This document shows, in pieces, positions 1 to 8,300 of a stretch of DNA of 9,352 nucleotides. Within the stretch, counting starts at the first letter, position 1, and each line of letters begins with the position of its first letter. A program made the position numbers and the translations under genes. The stretch lies in the NCBI GenBank assembly GCA_023392115.1, contig JAEVZT010000058.1:1-9352 (forward strand). The letters are read 5' to 3'. Origin of the DNA: Chloroflexota bacterium (GTDB lineage Bacteria; Chloroflexota; Anaerolineae; Aggregatilineales; Phototrophicaceae). The notes below the pieces were generated by a model. It was not told the origin of the DNA. It ran no database searches and was given only the letters and a program-made list of their open reading frames with translations.

Positions 1-1
1 G

Positions 2-1282
2 TGTCTGCTCGCCTGCATACGACATGACATGCCGCGCGCTGTCACATACGGCGAACAGGCGCTTCAGGTGCTGCCGGAAGAAGACCTGATTTACCGTCCC
101 GGCGTCTACCGCGCGCTCGGGGATATCTACCGTCAGCATGGGCGCTGGGAAGCCGCGAAGGAATGGTACTTGAAGGCGCTGTCTTTCACAGACTCACCTG
201 TTGTTCGTGTGATGACAGTCCACGGGTATGGCGCGCTCGCCGATCTTTCGCTCCAGCAGGGGCACCTGCGCGATGCTGCCGGATACTGGCACAAAGCATT
301 CGCCGCCATTCAAGAGCAGTCGAACTGGCGACGGTTTTCGCTTCCGGTCGTCGGTTGGGTGCATATTCGTCTGAGCGAAATCCTCTATGAGTGGAATCAG
401 CTGCCGGACGCATGGGATCACCTATCGCGCGGGCTGGAACATGCCGAACTCGGCGGCGATATCCGAGCGCTGCTTGCCGGCTATCTGCTTGCCAGCCGCT
501 TGAAGCTCAGCGAAGGCGATCCTGATGCAGCCGCGGTATATCTCGATCAGGCGCGCCCGCTCGCAGAGAACGCGGCATTTCCTGAATGGCGCAGTCGCTT
601 CGAGTGTTGCCAGCTCGAACTCTGGCTGGCGCGGGGCGAGCTGCGGCGCGGGTCTGAACGCTCTGACGTACTGCTGCACGCGCTCACCGGCGAAGAACGC
701 GCCGAGACTGACAGCGTGCAACTCGCAATCGCGCACGTGTTGATTGTCAAAGGCGATCTATCCTCTCTGGCGCGCGCGCTGACGCTGGTCGACCGTCTGC
801 ACCGGCAAGCGTCAGCGGAGGGTCGGTCACGTGTCGTTATTGAGGCGCTGGCACTTCAGGCGCTTGCGCACTGGAAACGTGAGAATCGCGCGGACGCGCT
901 AACGACTCTCGAAACGGCGCTGCGGCTGGCAGAACCAGAAGGCTATATCCGCCTGTTCGCCGATCTCGGTTCCCCGATGGCGCGTCTGCTGTACGAAGCA
1001 CACGCGCGAGACGTTCTTCCAGCCTATGTCGAACGCCTGCTGGCGGCATTCCAAGCTGATCCGGCGCTGTCACCCGACAGCATCCTTCAGCCGCTCACGC
1101 GCCGGGAACAGGAGATACTGCGGCTCGTCGCCGCGGGGTTGACCAATCGCGAGATCGCCAGCAAGCTGATCGTCTCTGCCGAGACTGTCAAAAAACACAG
1201 CAGTAGCATCTACAGCAAGCTTGGCGTTCGCAACCGCACCGAGGCTGTCGCCAGAGCCCGAGAACTGAACTGGTTGAACTAA
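2..1282 (+). CDS. MalT/LuxR-type transcriptional regulator, C-terminal part (5' end outside window)
   Basis: This is the C-terminal part of a large MalT-like (LAL-related) activator. The frame is open to the window edge, and the residues before the first ATG (base 29) already read as helical TPR repeat, so that ATG is internal. Counting from it, residues 1-300 are a run of TPR-like helix pairs (about 27-52, 66-95, 112-140, 148-180, 272-301). Residues 305-321 (GYIRLFADLGSPMARLL) match the linker common in this family. Residues 356-412 form the LuxR-type DNA-binding helix-turn-helix, with LTRREQEIL, the recognition region GLTNREIASKLIVSAETVKKH and the closing KLGVRNRTEAV. In known relatives an N-terminal STAND-type ATPase precedes the TPRs; here it would lie off-window. 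The family acts as ligand- and ATP-gated activators in the cytoplasm. The gene converges on the lipocalin-like gene, so its target cannot be inferred. The family call is secure; the ligand is unknown. Confidence 0.93.
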   Translation, partial: CLLACIRHDMPRAVTYGEQALQVLPEEDLIYRPGVYRALGDIYRQHGRWEAAKEWYLKALSFTDSPVVRVMTVHGYGALADLSLQQGHLRDAAGYWHKAFAAIQEQSNWRRFSLPVVGWVHIRLSEILYEWNQLPDAWDHLSRGLEHAELGGDIRALLAGYLLASRLKLSEGDPDAAAVYLDQARPLAENAAFPEWRSRFECCQLELWLARGELRRGSERSDVLLHALTGEERAETDSVQLAIAHVLIVKGDLSSLARALTLVDRLHRQASAEGRSRVVIEALALQALAHWKRENRADALTTLETALRLAEPEGYIRLFADLGSPMARLLYEAHARDVLPAYVERLLAAFQADPALSPDSILQPLTRREQEILRLVAAGLTNREIASKLIVSAETVKKHSSSIYSKLGVRNRTEAVARARELNWLN

Positions 1283-1377
1283 GCTGAGTCCGTGCCGGTA
1301 TCAGCAATCTGACGCACGTCATCGCGTGACAAGTGCATGATGTCGACGCCGCCGCGCTGCGCGATTAGTTCCGCCGC

Positions 1378-1791
1378 TTACGTCGTCCCAGCGCGCCGCC
1401 AGACCATCGTCCGGGTGGGGCGGTTATCGTCTGCCTCGCCGCTCAGTGTCAGCGTATCGCCATCCAAACGATAAAACCGTATCTGCGTCGTGCCGACGTA
1501 GCCGGGATATGCCGAGCCGATGACGTGATGCTTCACGATTTGACGCGCCTCGTCGACTTCGTAACGCCCGAAGTAGGCGTGATAGCCTTCCATCGCCGTC
1601 TTCAGATCAGCTAGGTCGGTGTACTCACCCGCGCGTTCGTCGGTTCGCATTAGTTGACCCGACATATTGCCGTCGGCATCGTACATCAGGATGCCGACGG
1701 GGTTCTGACCGCGGGTCGCAATCACGCTGCCGTCGGGATAAGAAGCGCTTTGCGAAACCAGCAGCCATGTTCCAACAAATGGAGAAGGCAA
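1378..1791 (-). CDS. Lipocalin-like domain protein (137 aa)
   Basis: This is a small single-domain protein resembling the bacterial lipocalin-like domain family: GTWLLVS at residues 7-13, PVGILMYDADGNMSGQLMR at 31-49, and alternating beta strands to the C-terminus (TQIRFYRLDGDTLTLSG at 102-118, closing TMVWRR at 128-133). It is about the usual length for this domain standing alone. Family members are small beta-barrels presumed to bind a small hydrophobic ligand; few have known functions. There is no signal peptide or membrane segment, so it is probably cytoplasmic. The start codon is TTG. I chose it because AGGAG lies 7 bases upstream (1799-1803) and the fold begins at once with PFVGTW; there is no ATG between it and the upstream gene's stop. 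It sits 17 bases after the VOC gene and is almost certainly co-transcribed with it. Ligand and role are unknown. Confidence 0.85.
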   Translation of the reverse strand: MPSPFVGTWLLVSQSASYPDGSVIATRGQNPVGILMYDADGNMSGQLMRTDERAGEYTDLADLKTAMEGYHAYFGRYEVDEARQIVKHHVIGSAYPGYVGTTQIRFYRLDGDTLTLSGEADDNRPTRTMVWRRAGTT

Positions 1792-1798
1792 GTTATCG

Positions 1799-1803
1799 CT
1801 CCT
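1799..1803 (-). promoter_or_regulatory. Ribosome binding site that fixes a TTG start
   Basis: Read on the minus strand this is AGGAG, followed by 7 bases and then TTG at 1791-1789. It lies inside the 17-base gap between the VOC gene stop and the lipocalin-like gene. It is the main reason to accept the TTG start for that gene. Confidence 0.7.
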
Positions 1804-1808
1804 GACGG

Positions 1809-2414
1809 TTAGCCCCAGAGCGGCGGCTTTTCGGTGTAGGGATCTTTCGACGCGGTATCGGTTGAGAGGGTAGGTTGGACGCGGTGTACAAGCAGCTCTA
1901 TTGCGTCCGCCAGATGTTCGTCGCTGATGGCGTAGTCACCGCGCTCCACGCGCAGCTTGTGCGCTTCAAACAGCACGTGCGCATGGGTGTAGCCAACCGG
2001 CGGCTCAAACTTGTAACTGGCGCATTCGAACAACTGCCCAAGCGGGTCGCGGAAGTAGATCGAATCCATGAAACCGCGATCGATCTCGCCGCTGTGTTTG
2101 ACCCCGCGTTCGTTCAACCGCTTTGCAATCTGCGTGTAGGTGGCGCGTGAAACGGTAAAGGCGATGTGGTGCAGGTTGCCGATGCCTTCTGGGTTCCGGG
2201 TTGGATCGGGTTGGCGTTCTTCATTGGTGAAGACGGTGATCAGCCGACCGTCCCCGGGGTCAAAATACAGATGGCTTTCCTCCGGCACATCCAAATTCGG
2301 CTGTTCGAAGATAAACGGCATGCCCATGACGCCTTCCCAGAAGTCGATGCTGGTCTGGCGGTCAGCACCGATCAACGTGATGTGATGAACGCCCTGCGTC
2401 TGAATCTTTTTCAT
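1809..2414 (-). CDS. VOC-superfamily (glyoxalase/dioxygenase-like) protein, 201 aa
   Basis: This protein belongs to the vicinal oxygen chelate superfamily, whose members bind a divalent metal between paired beta-alpha-beta-beta-beta modules and act as ring-cleaving dioxygenases, glyoxalases, isomerases or antibiotic-resistance proteins. Two modules are visible. The first opens with GVHHITL (residues 8-14) and the second with GNLHHIAF (79-86), ending in YFRDPLGQLFECASY (120-134). Candidate metal ligands are H10/H11, H82/H83 and E130, so the metal site looks intact. The GVHHITL/GNLHHIAF style most resembles the ring-cleaving dioxygenase branch, but the substrate cannot be told. Residues 141-201 are an extra, largely helical and charged tail beyond the usual core of about 130 residues. 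GAGGG lies 9 bases before the ATG, which fits the start. It is the first gene of a pair with the lipocalin-like gene; a shared small-molecule role is possible but is inference. Confidence 0.88.
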   Translation of the reverse strand: MKKIQTQGVHHITLIGADRQTSIDFWEGVMGMPFIFEQPNLDVPEESHLYFDPGDGRLITVFTNEERQPDPTRNPEGIGNLHHIAFTVSRATYTQIAKRLNERGVKHSGEIDRGFMDSIYFRDPLGQLFECASYKFEPPVGYTHAHVLFEAHKLRVERGDYAISDEHLADAIELLVHRVQPTLSTDTASKDPYTEKPPLWG

Positions 2415-2444
2415 CCGGTTATGCCCTCACTCAAGTGTGACCGT

Positions 2445-2475
2445 ATTCTAGCAGCGACTCGATATTTCGACACAA
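2445..2475 (-). promoter_or_regulatory. Probable extended -10 promoter for the VOC/lipocalin pair
   Basis: Read on the minus strand, TAGAAT (2450-2445) is one base from the sigma-70-type consensus and is preceded directly by TGC (2453-2451), giving the extended -10 form TGnTAGAAT. A weak -35 candidate, TTGTGT (2475-2470), lies 19 bases further upstream. Transcription would start around base 2438, giving a leader of about 24 bases that carries GAGGG (2428-2424) 9 bases before the VOC start codon. The spacing to the gene is good, but the -35 is poor, and sigma-70 rules may not hold exactly in this organism. Confidence 0.42.
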
Positions 2476-2482
2476 CCGCACC

Positions 2483-2500
2483 CATGCGCCTTGGCGCGTG
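2483..2500. repeat. Short inverted repeat upstream of the VOC promoter
   Basis: CATGCGC and GCGCGTG form an imperfect 7-base-pair stem (one G-T pair) around a 4-base loop, with the perfect palindrome GCGCCTTGGCGC at its heart. It lies between the hydrolase stop and the VOC promoter, about 8 bases beyond the candidate -35. It has no T-tract on either strand, so it is a poor intrinsic terminator. It could be an operator, a weak transcript end for the hydrolase operon, or chance in GC-rich DNA. Confidence 0.3.
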
Positions 2501-2547
2501 TTCGGCGCAGGCTGAACGTCTGATCTTGATTGTGACGAAGGTCGATT

Positions 2548-3402
2548 TCAAATACCGTCACCATACGCGCCCCACCAGAGGCGGAGCAGCCGTTCAGCGA
2601 CCTCGTCGAGCAGGTCGGCGTCGCTCCAGTAACGCATGTGCGACAGCGGATTCCAGCTTGAAAGGGCGCCGCCGACGTTCACGGCTCGATCCTCGGTGAC
2701 TACCTGCTGGTAGGCGTCGTTCAGGTTTGTGAGAGGATAAGCGATCGGATCATCAACATCGTAGTAATTCACCCATTCGCCAACCACGTTCGGGTGGTAC
2801 AAGTGCAGGCGCGGCGACGGAACGATGACCGGTCGTCCAAACCTGTCATAGCGCAGACTCCACAGCGCAAGCGGGCTGCCAAAGGTATAGAAACCCGCGA
2901 GGGTTTCGCCGCGCTCCAGCGGCGTGCTGCCCATTCGCTCGCGCACAGTTTGTGAAATGATGGGACGCTTGAGGTCGGTTTCCAGATCATAAAGGAAGTT
3001 GCTGGCAATGATCGTGCCGAGGCTGTGCGCCATCACCACCAACGGCGCGTCCGCTCCCGCTTCCTGCGCGAGCAAGCGAAGCGTGTCGGCAAAGACCGCG
3101 TGAATCAGGTCGTAGAGTGTCCGGTCGAACGGCGTGATCTGGTAAGCAACTGCGTCGGCGAGGAAGTCGACCATGAAATGACGCACAGCGCGGATCGAAG
3201 CGCGGCTTTTGGGAATGATGCGCGCTCGAAGCTGATCTTCGACGCCCTGTGTCACCGGCGACCAATGGACAGGCGCGATGACAATGCTTTCCGCGTTCGT
3301 GCTGCGAATGCGCTCGACGAGGGACTGAATGAGATTAGTGGCAAAATCGGCGGGCTGGACGCCGATACCATGGATCACCGCGACCGCGATCTTGCTGCTC
3401 AT
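2548..3402 (-). CDS. Alpha/beta-fold serine hydrolase (lipase/esterase-like), 284 aa
   Basis: This is a predicted cytoplasmic serine hydrolase. It opens with a hydrophobic strand and the oxyanion motif HGIG at residues 11-14 (IAVAVIHGIGVQ). The nucleophile elbow is AHSLG at 125-129, with Ser127 as the likely catalytic residue. TFGSPLALW at 173-181 follows the pattern seen after the nucleophile in lipase-type hydrolases. The acid is probably Asp217 or Asp218 in YDVDDPIAYPL, and the base His255 in SHMRYWSD. The triad therefore appears complete and the enzyme is likely active on an ester or amide, though nothing identifies the substrate. There is no signal peptide; residues 60-110 form an extra helical stretch before the core resumes. 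The start gives the catalytic strand at once and has a modest GGGGG 7 bases upstream. It lies 88 bases behind the 612-residue gene on the same strand, so it may belong to that operon. Confidence 0.87.
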   Translation of the reverse strand: MSSKIAVAVIHGIGVQPADFATNLIQSLVERIRSTNAESIVIAPVHWSPVTQGVEDQLRARIIPKSRASIRAVRHFMVDFLADAVAYQITPFDRTLYDLIHAVFADTLRLLAQEAGADAPLVVMAHSLGTIIASNFLYDLETDLKRPIISQTVRERMGSTPLERGETLAGFYTFGSPLALWSLRYDRFGRPVIVPSPRLHLYHPNVVGEWVNYYDVDDPIAYPLTNLNDAYQQVVTEDRAVNVGGALSSWNPLSHMRYWSDADLLDEVAERLLRLWWGAYGDGI

Positions 3403-3490
3403 ACGTCGCCCCCGGAGACTAGGCGCTGAACGGAGTAATCAATGCTGCCGGCATGACGAGGATCAGGGGAACGCTTTGCCGCTCCGTCCA

Positions 3491-5329
3491 TCAGGTGGCA
3501 GCAAGCGGCACGATCTGATCGAACGCCAAGCCGCTCGATCCCTGCCCTCGTCCGGTTTGTTTCCGCCTGCCGAGCCATGTGTAGATTTTGCCGTTCGCCC
3601 AGCGCGCGCGTTGGTAGGCGCGGGTCACGATCACCCCGGCGCGCGGGACTTCTTCCTCATGGATAAAGTAGGGCTGACGCGGGCTTTCGTCAAGCCCGTG
3701 GCGCAGAACCGCGCCGCGCGGCTCGATTGGGATCGGCAGGTCGGGGAAATGTCGCGGCATAGCGGCACGCTGAAGGCGGATCTCGCGGTTCGATCCGGGG
3801 ATATGCACCGGGATGAAGGGAATCCAGTTCTCCGACACCTGCGTTCCAAGCCGGTACTGGATCGCAGCGCCGGTATCAATGCGCGGCACGTCGGACGTGG
3901 GATGCCGCTCGTCCAACAGGCGGGTCAACGCCGTCGCGGCTTCGTAACCGTCGATGCCGCTGCCGTTCAAACCCGGGATCACCTGCTCGATGCCCCAGAC
4001 CATGTTGAACATTTCATCACGCGCCAGAATCACCTTTTCCAGCGGGGCACTCTCCTGACTCTTGCCGAGCACCGGCGGCAGGAACAAATGCGAGTCGATT
4101 CGCTCGGCGTCCCTGTCCTTCAGATAGAACAATCCCCACTGATTCTGCGTATCCTCGAGCGTGTCTGCTGCCGCCCCAACGAACGTCCGCACGCCGAAGA
4201 CGTCGGTGACGACGACGCCGACGATGTCGCTCAGAACGCCGACCGGCAGGCGGTACGGAATCACGCTCCAGTCGTTGCCGTAGATCAAGCCGAACTCCAC
4301 CAGAATCAACGTCGCTAAGTCGGTCGTGCTCGGCTGGATGCTGCCAAAATCGACCCTGCGATCCTCAAATTCCCACCAGCGGACATTCGGCATGCCGGGG
4401 AAGTCGACAGGACTCGGGATGAACGCCAGCGGCGCTTCATCTGTGAACGCCGACTCAACAACATTTGCCCCGCCTTTGTCTTGTAGTTGGCTGGCAGACG
4501 CCAGATCAAACGAATACCAGTCGAGATGCCCCTGATGATACTGTTCGGCGAAAAGCACCGTCTGCTGCTGGTCGTCGCCCTCACCGGGTGTCGCGCAGGC
4601 GAATTGGTACTCCAGATACGAATCCGCCCATGCGGGATCGTCTAGCGCTTCAGGCTGGCTGTAGGTGCGCTGAAACCAGCGTTGGAAGTCCTGCGCCGCC
4701 CCCGTCAGCCCGCGCCGGAGCGTGGCGTTGGGCACAGTCTCCGCGAGCCACGCGGCATGTTGATCGGGATCGGCGCGCATGGCGAGCAGCAGCCGTCCGC
4801 CATCGACGGCGCGCCCTTTGAGCGCCCGCAAGGTTTGCAGCGCCAGTCGATCACTTTGAAGCTGCGCCTCTTCAAGCCCCGGCTGCGGATCGAGAAAGCC
4901 GAACTCTGCCAGATAGCGCGTGCCGAGGTTATTGCCAAGCGGGCGGATCAGTTTCAGCCAGTGGCGTCCCATTTGCGCGCGCGTCATGAGATCGAGCGGG
5001 ATCGGCTCGCGTTCGACTTTCGTTTCCAGCGGCAGCGAGTTATCGAACGCGACTGCGCCTGAGTCGCGTCCGGCGTAGCGGTTGATCTGCGCCGTTCGCA
5101 CCTGAACTTTCGCCGCCATCGCCGATCCGGCGTCCTCGCCCTGAAACTCGCCGAACTGCCACTGGCGGCAGAGCATCCACAGCGGGTCGCAGACTTCGGC
5201 TTTGAGGCTGCGGTCAAAATCTTCGGCGCGCGGTCTGCCTTCGAGCCGATTCCACGACACAATCGCCGGACGGAAGCGCGAGGACAGCAAGCGCGATTTG
5301 AGCTGGGGGTCAATGTCGATTTTAGGCAT
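3491..5329 (-). CDS. Uncharacterised conserved-type protein, 612 aa (partner of the large upstream protein)
   Basis: I cannot assign a function or a named domain. The sequence has strong signs of a real, constrained protein: an aromatic N-terminal patch at residues 20-69 (RPAIVSWNRLEGRPR, then DPLWMLCRQWQFGEF and GEDAGS), a central WWEFEDRRVDFG (318-329), VEFGLIYGNDW (344-354), LARDEMFNMVWGIEQV (435-450), and a C-terminal VPRAGVIVTRAYQRARW (561-577) with GRRKQTGRGQGSSGL (587-601). From memory, similar motif order occurs in unannotated proteins of other bacteria, but I cannot confirm this. No signal peptide, membrane segment, nucleotide-binding loop or nuclease motif is visible; the protein looks like a soluble, mixed alpha/beta globular or structural subunit. 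A strong GGAGG (5340-5344) sits 10 bases before the ATG, and the gene begins 18 bases after the large gene's stop, so co-translation is likely. Composition matches its neighbours, with no frameshift. Confidence 0.9.
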   Translation of the reverse strand: MPKIDIDPQLKSRLLSSRFRPAIVSWNRLEGRPRAEDFDRSLKAEVCDPLWMLCRQWQFGEFQGEDAGSAMAAKVQVRTAQINRYAGRDSGAVAFDNSLPLETKVEREPIPLDLMTRAQMGRHWLKLIRPLGNNLGTRYLAEFGFLDPQPGLEEAQLQSDRLALQTLRALKGRAVDGGRLLLAMRADPDQHAAWLAETVPNATLRRGLTGAAQDFQRWFQRTYSQPEALDDPAWADSYLEYQFACATPGEGDDQQQTVLFAEQYHQGHLDWYSFDLASASQLQDKGGANVVESAFTDEAPLAFIPSPVDFPGMPNVRWWEFEDRRVDFGSIQPSTTDLATLILVEFGLIYGNDWSVIPYRLPVGVLSDIVGVVVTDVFGVRTFVGAAADTLEDTQNQWGLFYLKDRDAERIDSHLFLPPVLGKSQESAPLEKVILARDEMFNMVWGIEQVIPGLNGSGIDGYEAATALTRLLDERHPTSDVPRIDTGAAIQYRLGTQVSENWIPFIPVHIPGSNREIRLQRAAMPRHFPDLPIPIEPRGAVLRHGLDESPRQPYFIHEEEVPRAGVIVTRAYQRARWANGKIYTWLGRRKQTGRGQGSSGLAFDQIVPLAAT

Positions 5330-5339
5330 GCGTCGATAT

Positions 5340-5344
5340 CCTCC
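5340..5344 (-). promoter_or_regulatory. Strong ribosome binding site between the two large genes
   Basis: Read on the minus strand this is GGAGG, 10 bases before the ATG of the 612-residue gene. It lies within the 18-base gap after the large gene's stop (5350-5348). It supports both the chosen start and one shared message for the two genes. Confidence 0.7.
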
Positions 5345-5347
5345 GCC

Positions 5348-8300
5348 TTACGTGTTCTCGGTTCGCATCGCCGTCTGATGCACCAGATCGGTCGTGATGG
5401 TGGCAAAACGGTGGGTGGCAGCCGGGGTCAGGACTGCCGGCAGGAAGTGACCGAGCGCCGTGTCGCCGAGCTGCTCCGGCTCAACCGCGCGCAGCTGTGC
5501 CCGATCAAACGTGTCGTGCAGGATGCCGACCAGTTTGTCCCACGTCCATTTGCCGGTGATTTCCGGCGTCACCGCCAGCAATAGCGTCTGTGGCGGTTCG
5601 GTGTTGGGTTGGTTGAAGTGGAAGGTGATGCCGGTCATCTCCGACTGGCTCGGGATCACCTCGACCCACTCGTCGATCAACAGACCGGCTTGCGGCGCGG
5701 CGGGCTGAAATGCGGGCGTCGGCAGGAATTGAAGGATCGATGCGAATTCGCCTTCCGGCACAAACGTTTCTGGATACTCGACGGCGACCCAAAAATCTGA
5801 CGGACGAAACGGCAGCTGAAGCGGTTTCGGCTGCATCGCTTGTGGAAGCCCGAACGCCTCCGCCATGATGACCGCCGTTTCCAGTTCGGCGGCGCGCGGC
5901 TGGACGCGCGTCACGCCTTGCAGCCACTCGTCGATGATCAGCGGGTTAGCGCGGTGATGGCGGGTCAGGTTGCCAGCCGGCGGGGCATCGCGGAATGTCA
6001 CCGCCTGCTGAACCGCTTGGGTGTTCGTCACGCTGAACTGCGGAATCAGGTTGAATGACTGACCGAAGATCGCTTGAGCCGCGGCGCGGTAGCGCGCGAC
6101 GCGCTCCTGAATGCTCAAGGCGGCGTCATCGCCCGCCGCTTTGAGCGCCTGCGCGCTTTCAAGGCTGCGCGTGACGAGCGCGAGGGTGTTCACCGCCTGT
6201 TGGGTCAGCGTTTGTTTCGCTTCCGGGCTTCCGCCGAAGGCGCTCAACGGGAATGAATCAGGGACGCCGAACAGCGACAATTCGCGCAGCGTATTCCGCA
6301 GCTGCGCCGCGTTGGCACGGGTTGAGTCCGGCTGACCTGCTGCGTCAAGCGGCGGCATGAATGATCTGAGCGTTTCCACCGCCGCCGCAAAGGCTGTCAG
6401 CGCTGACTGAACACGCGCTTGCAGTTCGACAAGATCGACGCCCGTATTTTGAGTCCCTTGGTTCTCGGAAGGCAGCACGTAGTCCGCTGCCTCGAGCGGG
6501 CGGCTGTTGGTGACGATCTGGCGCAGGGCGCGCAGCAGGGGCAGCAGCTCGAACAGGCTGATCGACTGCGGTGTAGGCAGCGGAGTCATGAATTCGATCT
6601 GCACGTCAAGCGCGTCATTTTGCAGCCGCTGCCGGTTCTCGAAGGCGATTCGCTGCTCAAGCTCGGTCGTTTCCCCGTTCAGGTCATCGCCGATCATGTA
6701 GATCAGGTCGATCGGCTGCAAGCGCAGGCTGGCGAAATTCTGCTCGACGGGCTCCTCGCCGTTGACGCGCACCATGTAGCGAATGCGGTTCGGGCGCGGC
6801 AGCATGTCGCCCAACCAGCGGTTCAACCCCTGCTCGACATCGGCGCGCCGGCTGCGGGCGTTTCCGCCCCATGCGCTCGGGACGACTCCGGTCTGCAAAT
6901 GCAGGGCGATGCGCTGCGTGATTGGCGTCCCGCTGCGCGGCGTCCGTACGATTTCAGGATCGGGCGGCGTATCCCCCTGAGTCATCGCGCCGAGCATCGC
7001 GCCCGCGCGCTCGTAGTTGCTCTGCGCGACCTGAAACACGCCTTCCGCCAGCGCGAGATCGGCGATGGCGTCGAGCGTTTCCGCCATCCGCGCGGCTTCG
7101 GCTAGCAGCGCGCGGACGTGGGGATTGTTCGCGTTCGGCGGCGGCAGCCCGTTGACTCCAAAGGGATACGACAGCCCCGGCTCCTGAAGGAAGACCGCTT
7201 CTACGAACGCATAGCCGTCAAAGACGTTGCGCGCTTCTTTCGATTCGATCTGCTCGCCGCTCCCGTCCTGCGTGATCTTGTCGGCGACCAGCGGATACGC
7301 CTCGCGGAACAGCGGAATGTACTGGTTGAGCGATGGATCGCCGTAGCGGTCATGCAAGCCGCGCTCAAACTGGTAGCCGAGCAGCGCGCCGAGCGACTGC
7401 CCGTTGCGCACGCCTTCAAGGAAGGCAAGCGCCGTGCGCACGCGCTCCGACGACAGATCGACCGCCATCCGTTCGGGATGCGCCGAGTCAAAGTGGGTCA
7501 AATAGGCGCTGCGCAGCACCGCCGCCGTCGTCGCGTGAATCAGGGACGGCGCGTGGATGTAGCCGGCGTTATCCGCATCCGTGAACAGCGTCCCGTCGCG
7601 TTCGGGGTCGTGCAGCGCCGCCGGAACGGTCGCCAGATCGGCGGGCGTCAGCGGCGCGCCCGGACGCAAATTCTCTACCCAGCCGAACGCGCCGAGATAG
7701 ATACCTTGCACGCGCTTGTCGAACGCGCCCTCGCTTTGCGGCGGGTAGCGCAACTGCTGCAAGCGGCGGTTGAAGCATCCCGCCTGCCACGCGTCGAGGC
7801 GGTACGTGCATAGGTCGATGTGTTCGACAAACGCCCGTTCGAGCCGCGCGGTTGGCAGGTCGACCAGCGCGCGAATGGCGGCGACGGTTTCCTGCAAGAT
7901 CTGCGCGTCGCTCAAATTCGCGCCAACACCGGTGAGCAAGAACTCGCCGACGCTCTGGTTGGTCTGGGTGGTGAACGGCAGCACCTGACTGACGTTCACA
8001 TCCATGAATTCCCAGCGGGTGACGGTGCGCTTGACTTGGATATTGATCAGCTCGACTTCGCGGCGCACCTCGGGCGGGACGACGCGCAGCCGCGAATAGA
8101 CCTTGATCGACGCGTCGTACAGCGCTTCGAGCAGCGACCCGCGCAGCAGGCGGTACAGCAGCGCGCGCGGGACGGGCAGCGACTCGCCCGCCGCGTTCAG
8201 GAACTGCTGCGCTCTAAGCGTCGCATAGCTGCTCGACGCCAGCCAGCCGAGATAATTCGTTTCGATACTCGCGTCAGGTGTGTTCGGGTCAGGCGCTTGA

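Noticed and set aside
29..31. ATG at base 29 as the true start of the LuxR-type regulator
   Set aside because: The frame is open upstream to the window edge and the upstream codons continue the TPR helix, so the start lies outside.
1283..1377. Intrinsic terminator between the converging genes
   Set aside because: Only 4-base-pair stems such as CGCG-CTG-CGCG are present and no T-tract follows on either strand.
2166..2699. Plus-strand open frame spanning the VOC/hydrolase intergenic region
   Set aside because: It covers parts of two real minus-strand genes and the promoter between them, and ends in an arginine-rich run. No domain is visible.
3403..3490. Promoter or small gene in the 88-base gap before the hydrolase
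   Set aside because: I found no credible -10/-35 pair, no hairpin with a T-tract, and no short frame with a ribosome binding site.
3329..4318. Long plus-strand open frame (329 codons) opposite the 612-aa gene
   Set aside because: Its product is arginine-, alanine- and histidine-rich without any fold-like pattern. It runs antisense to a convincing gene and fits a mirror frame of GC-rich codon usage.
6419..7813. Two plus-strand open frames of about 230 codons opposite the giant gene
   Set aside because: Both have low-complexity, R/A/Q-rich products and no clear ribosome binding site, and the opposite strand is strongly coding throughout. They are shadows.
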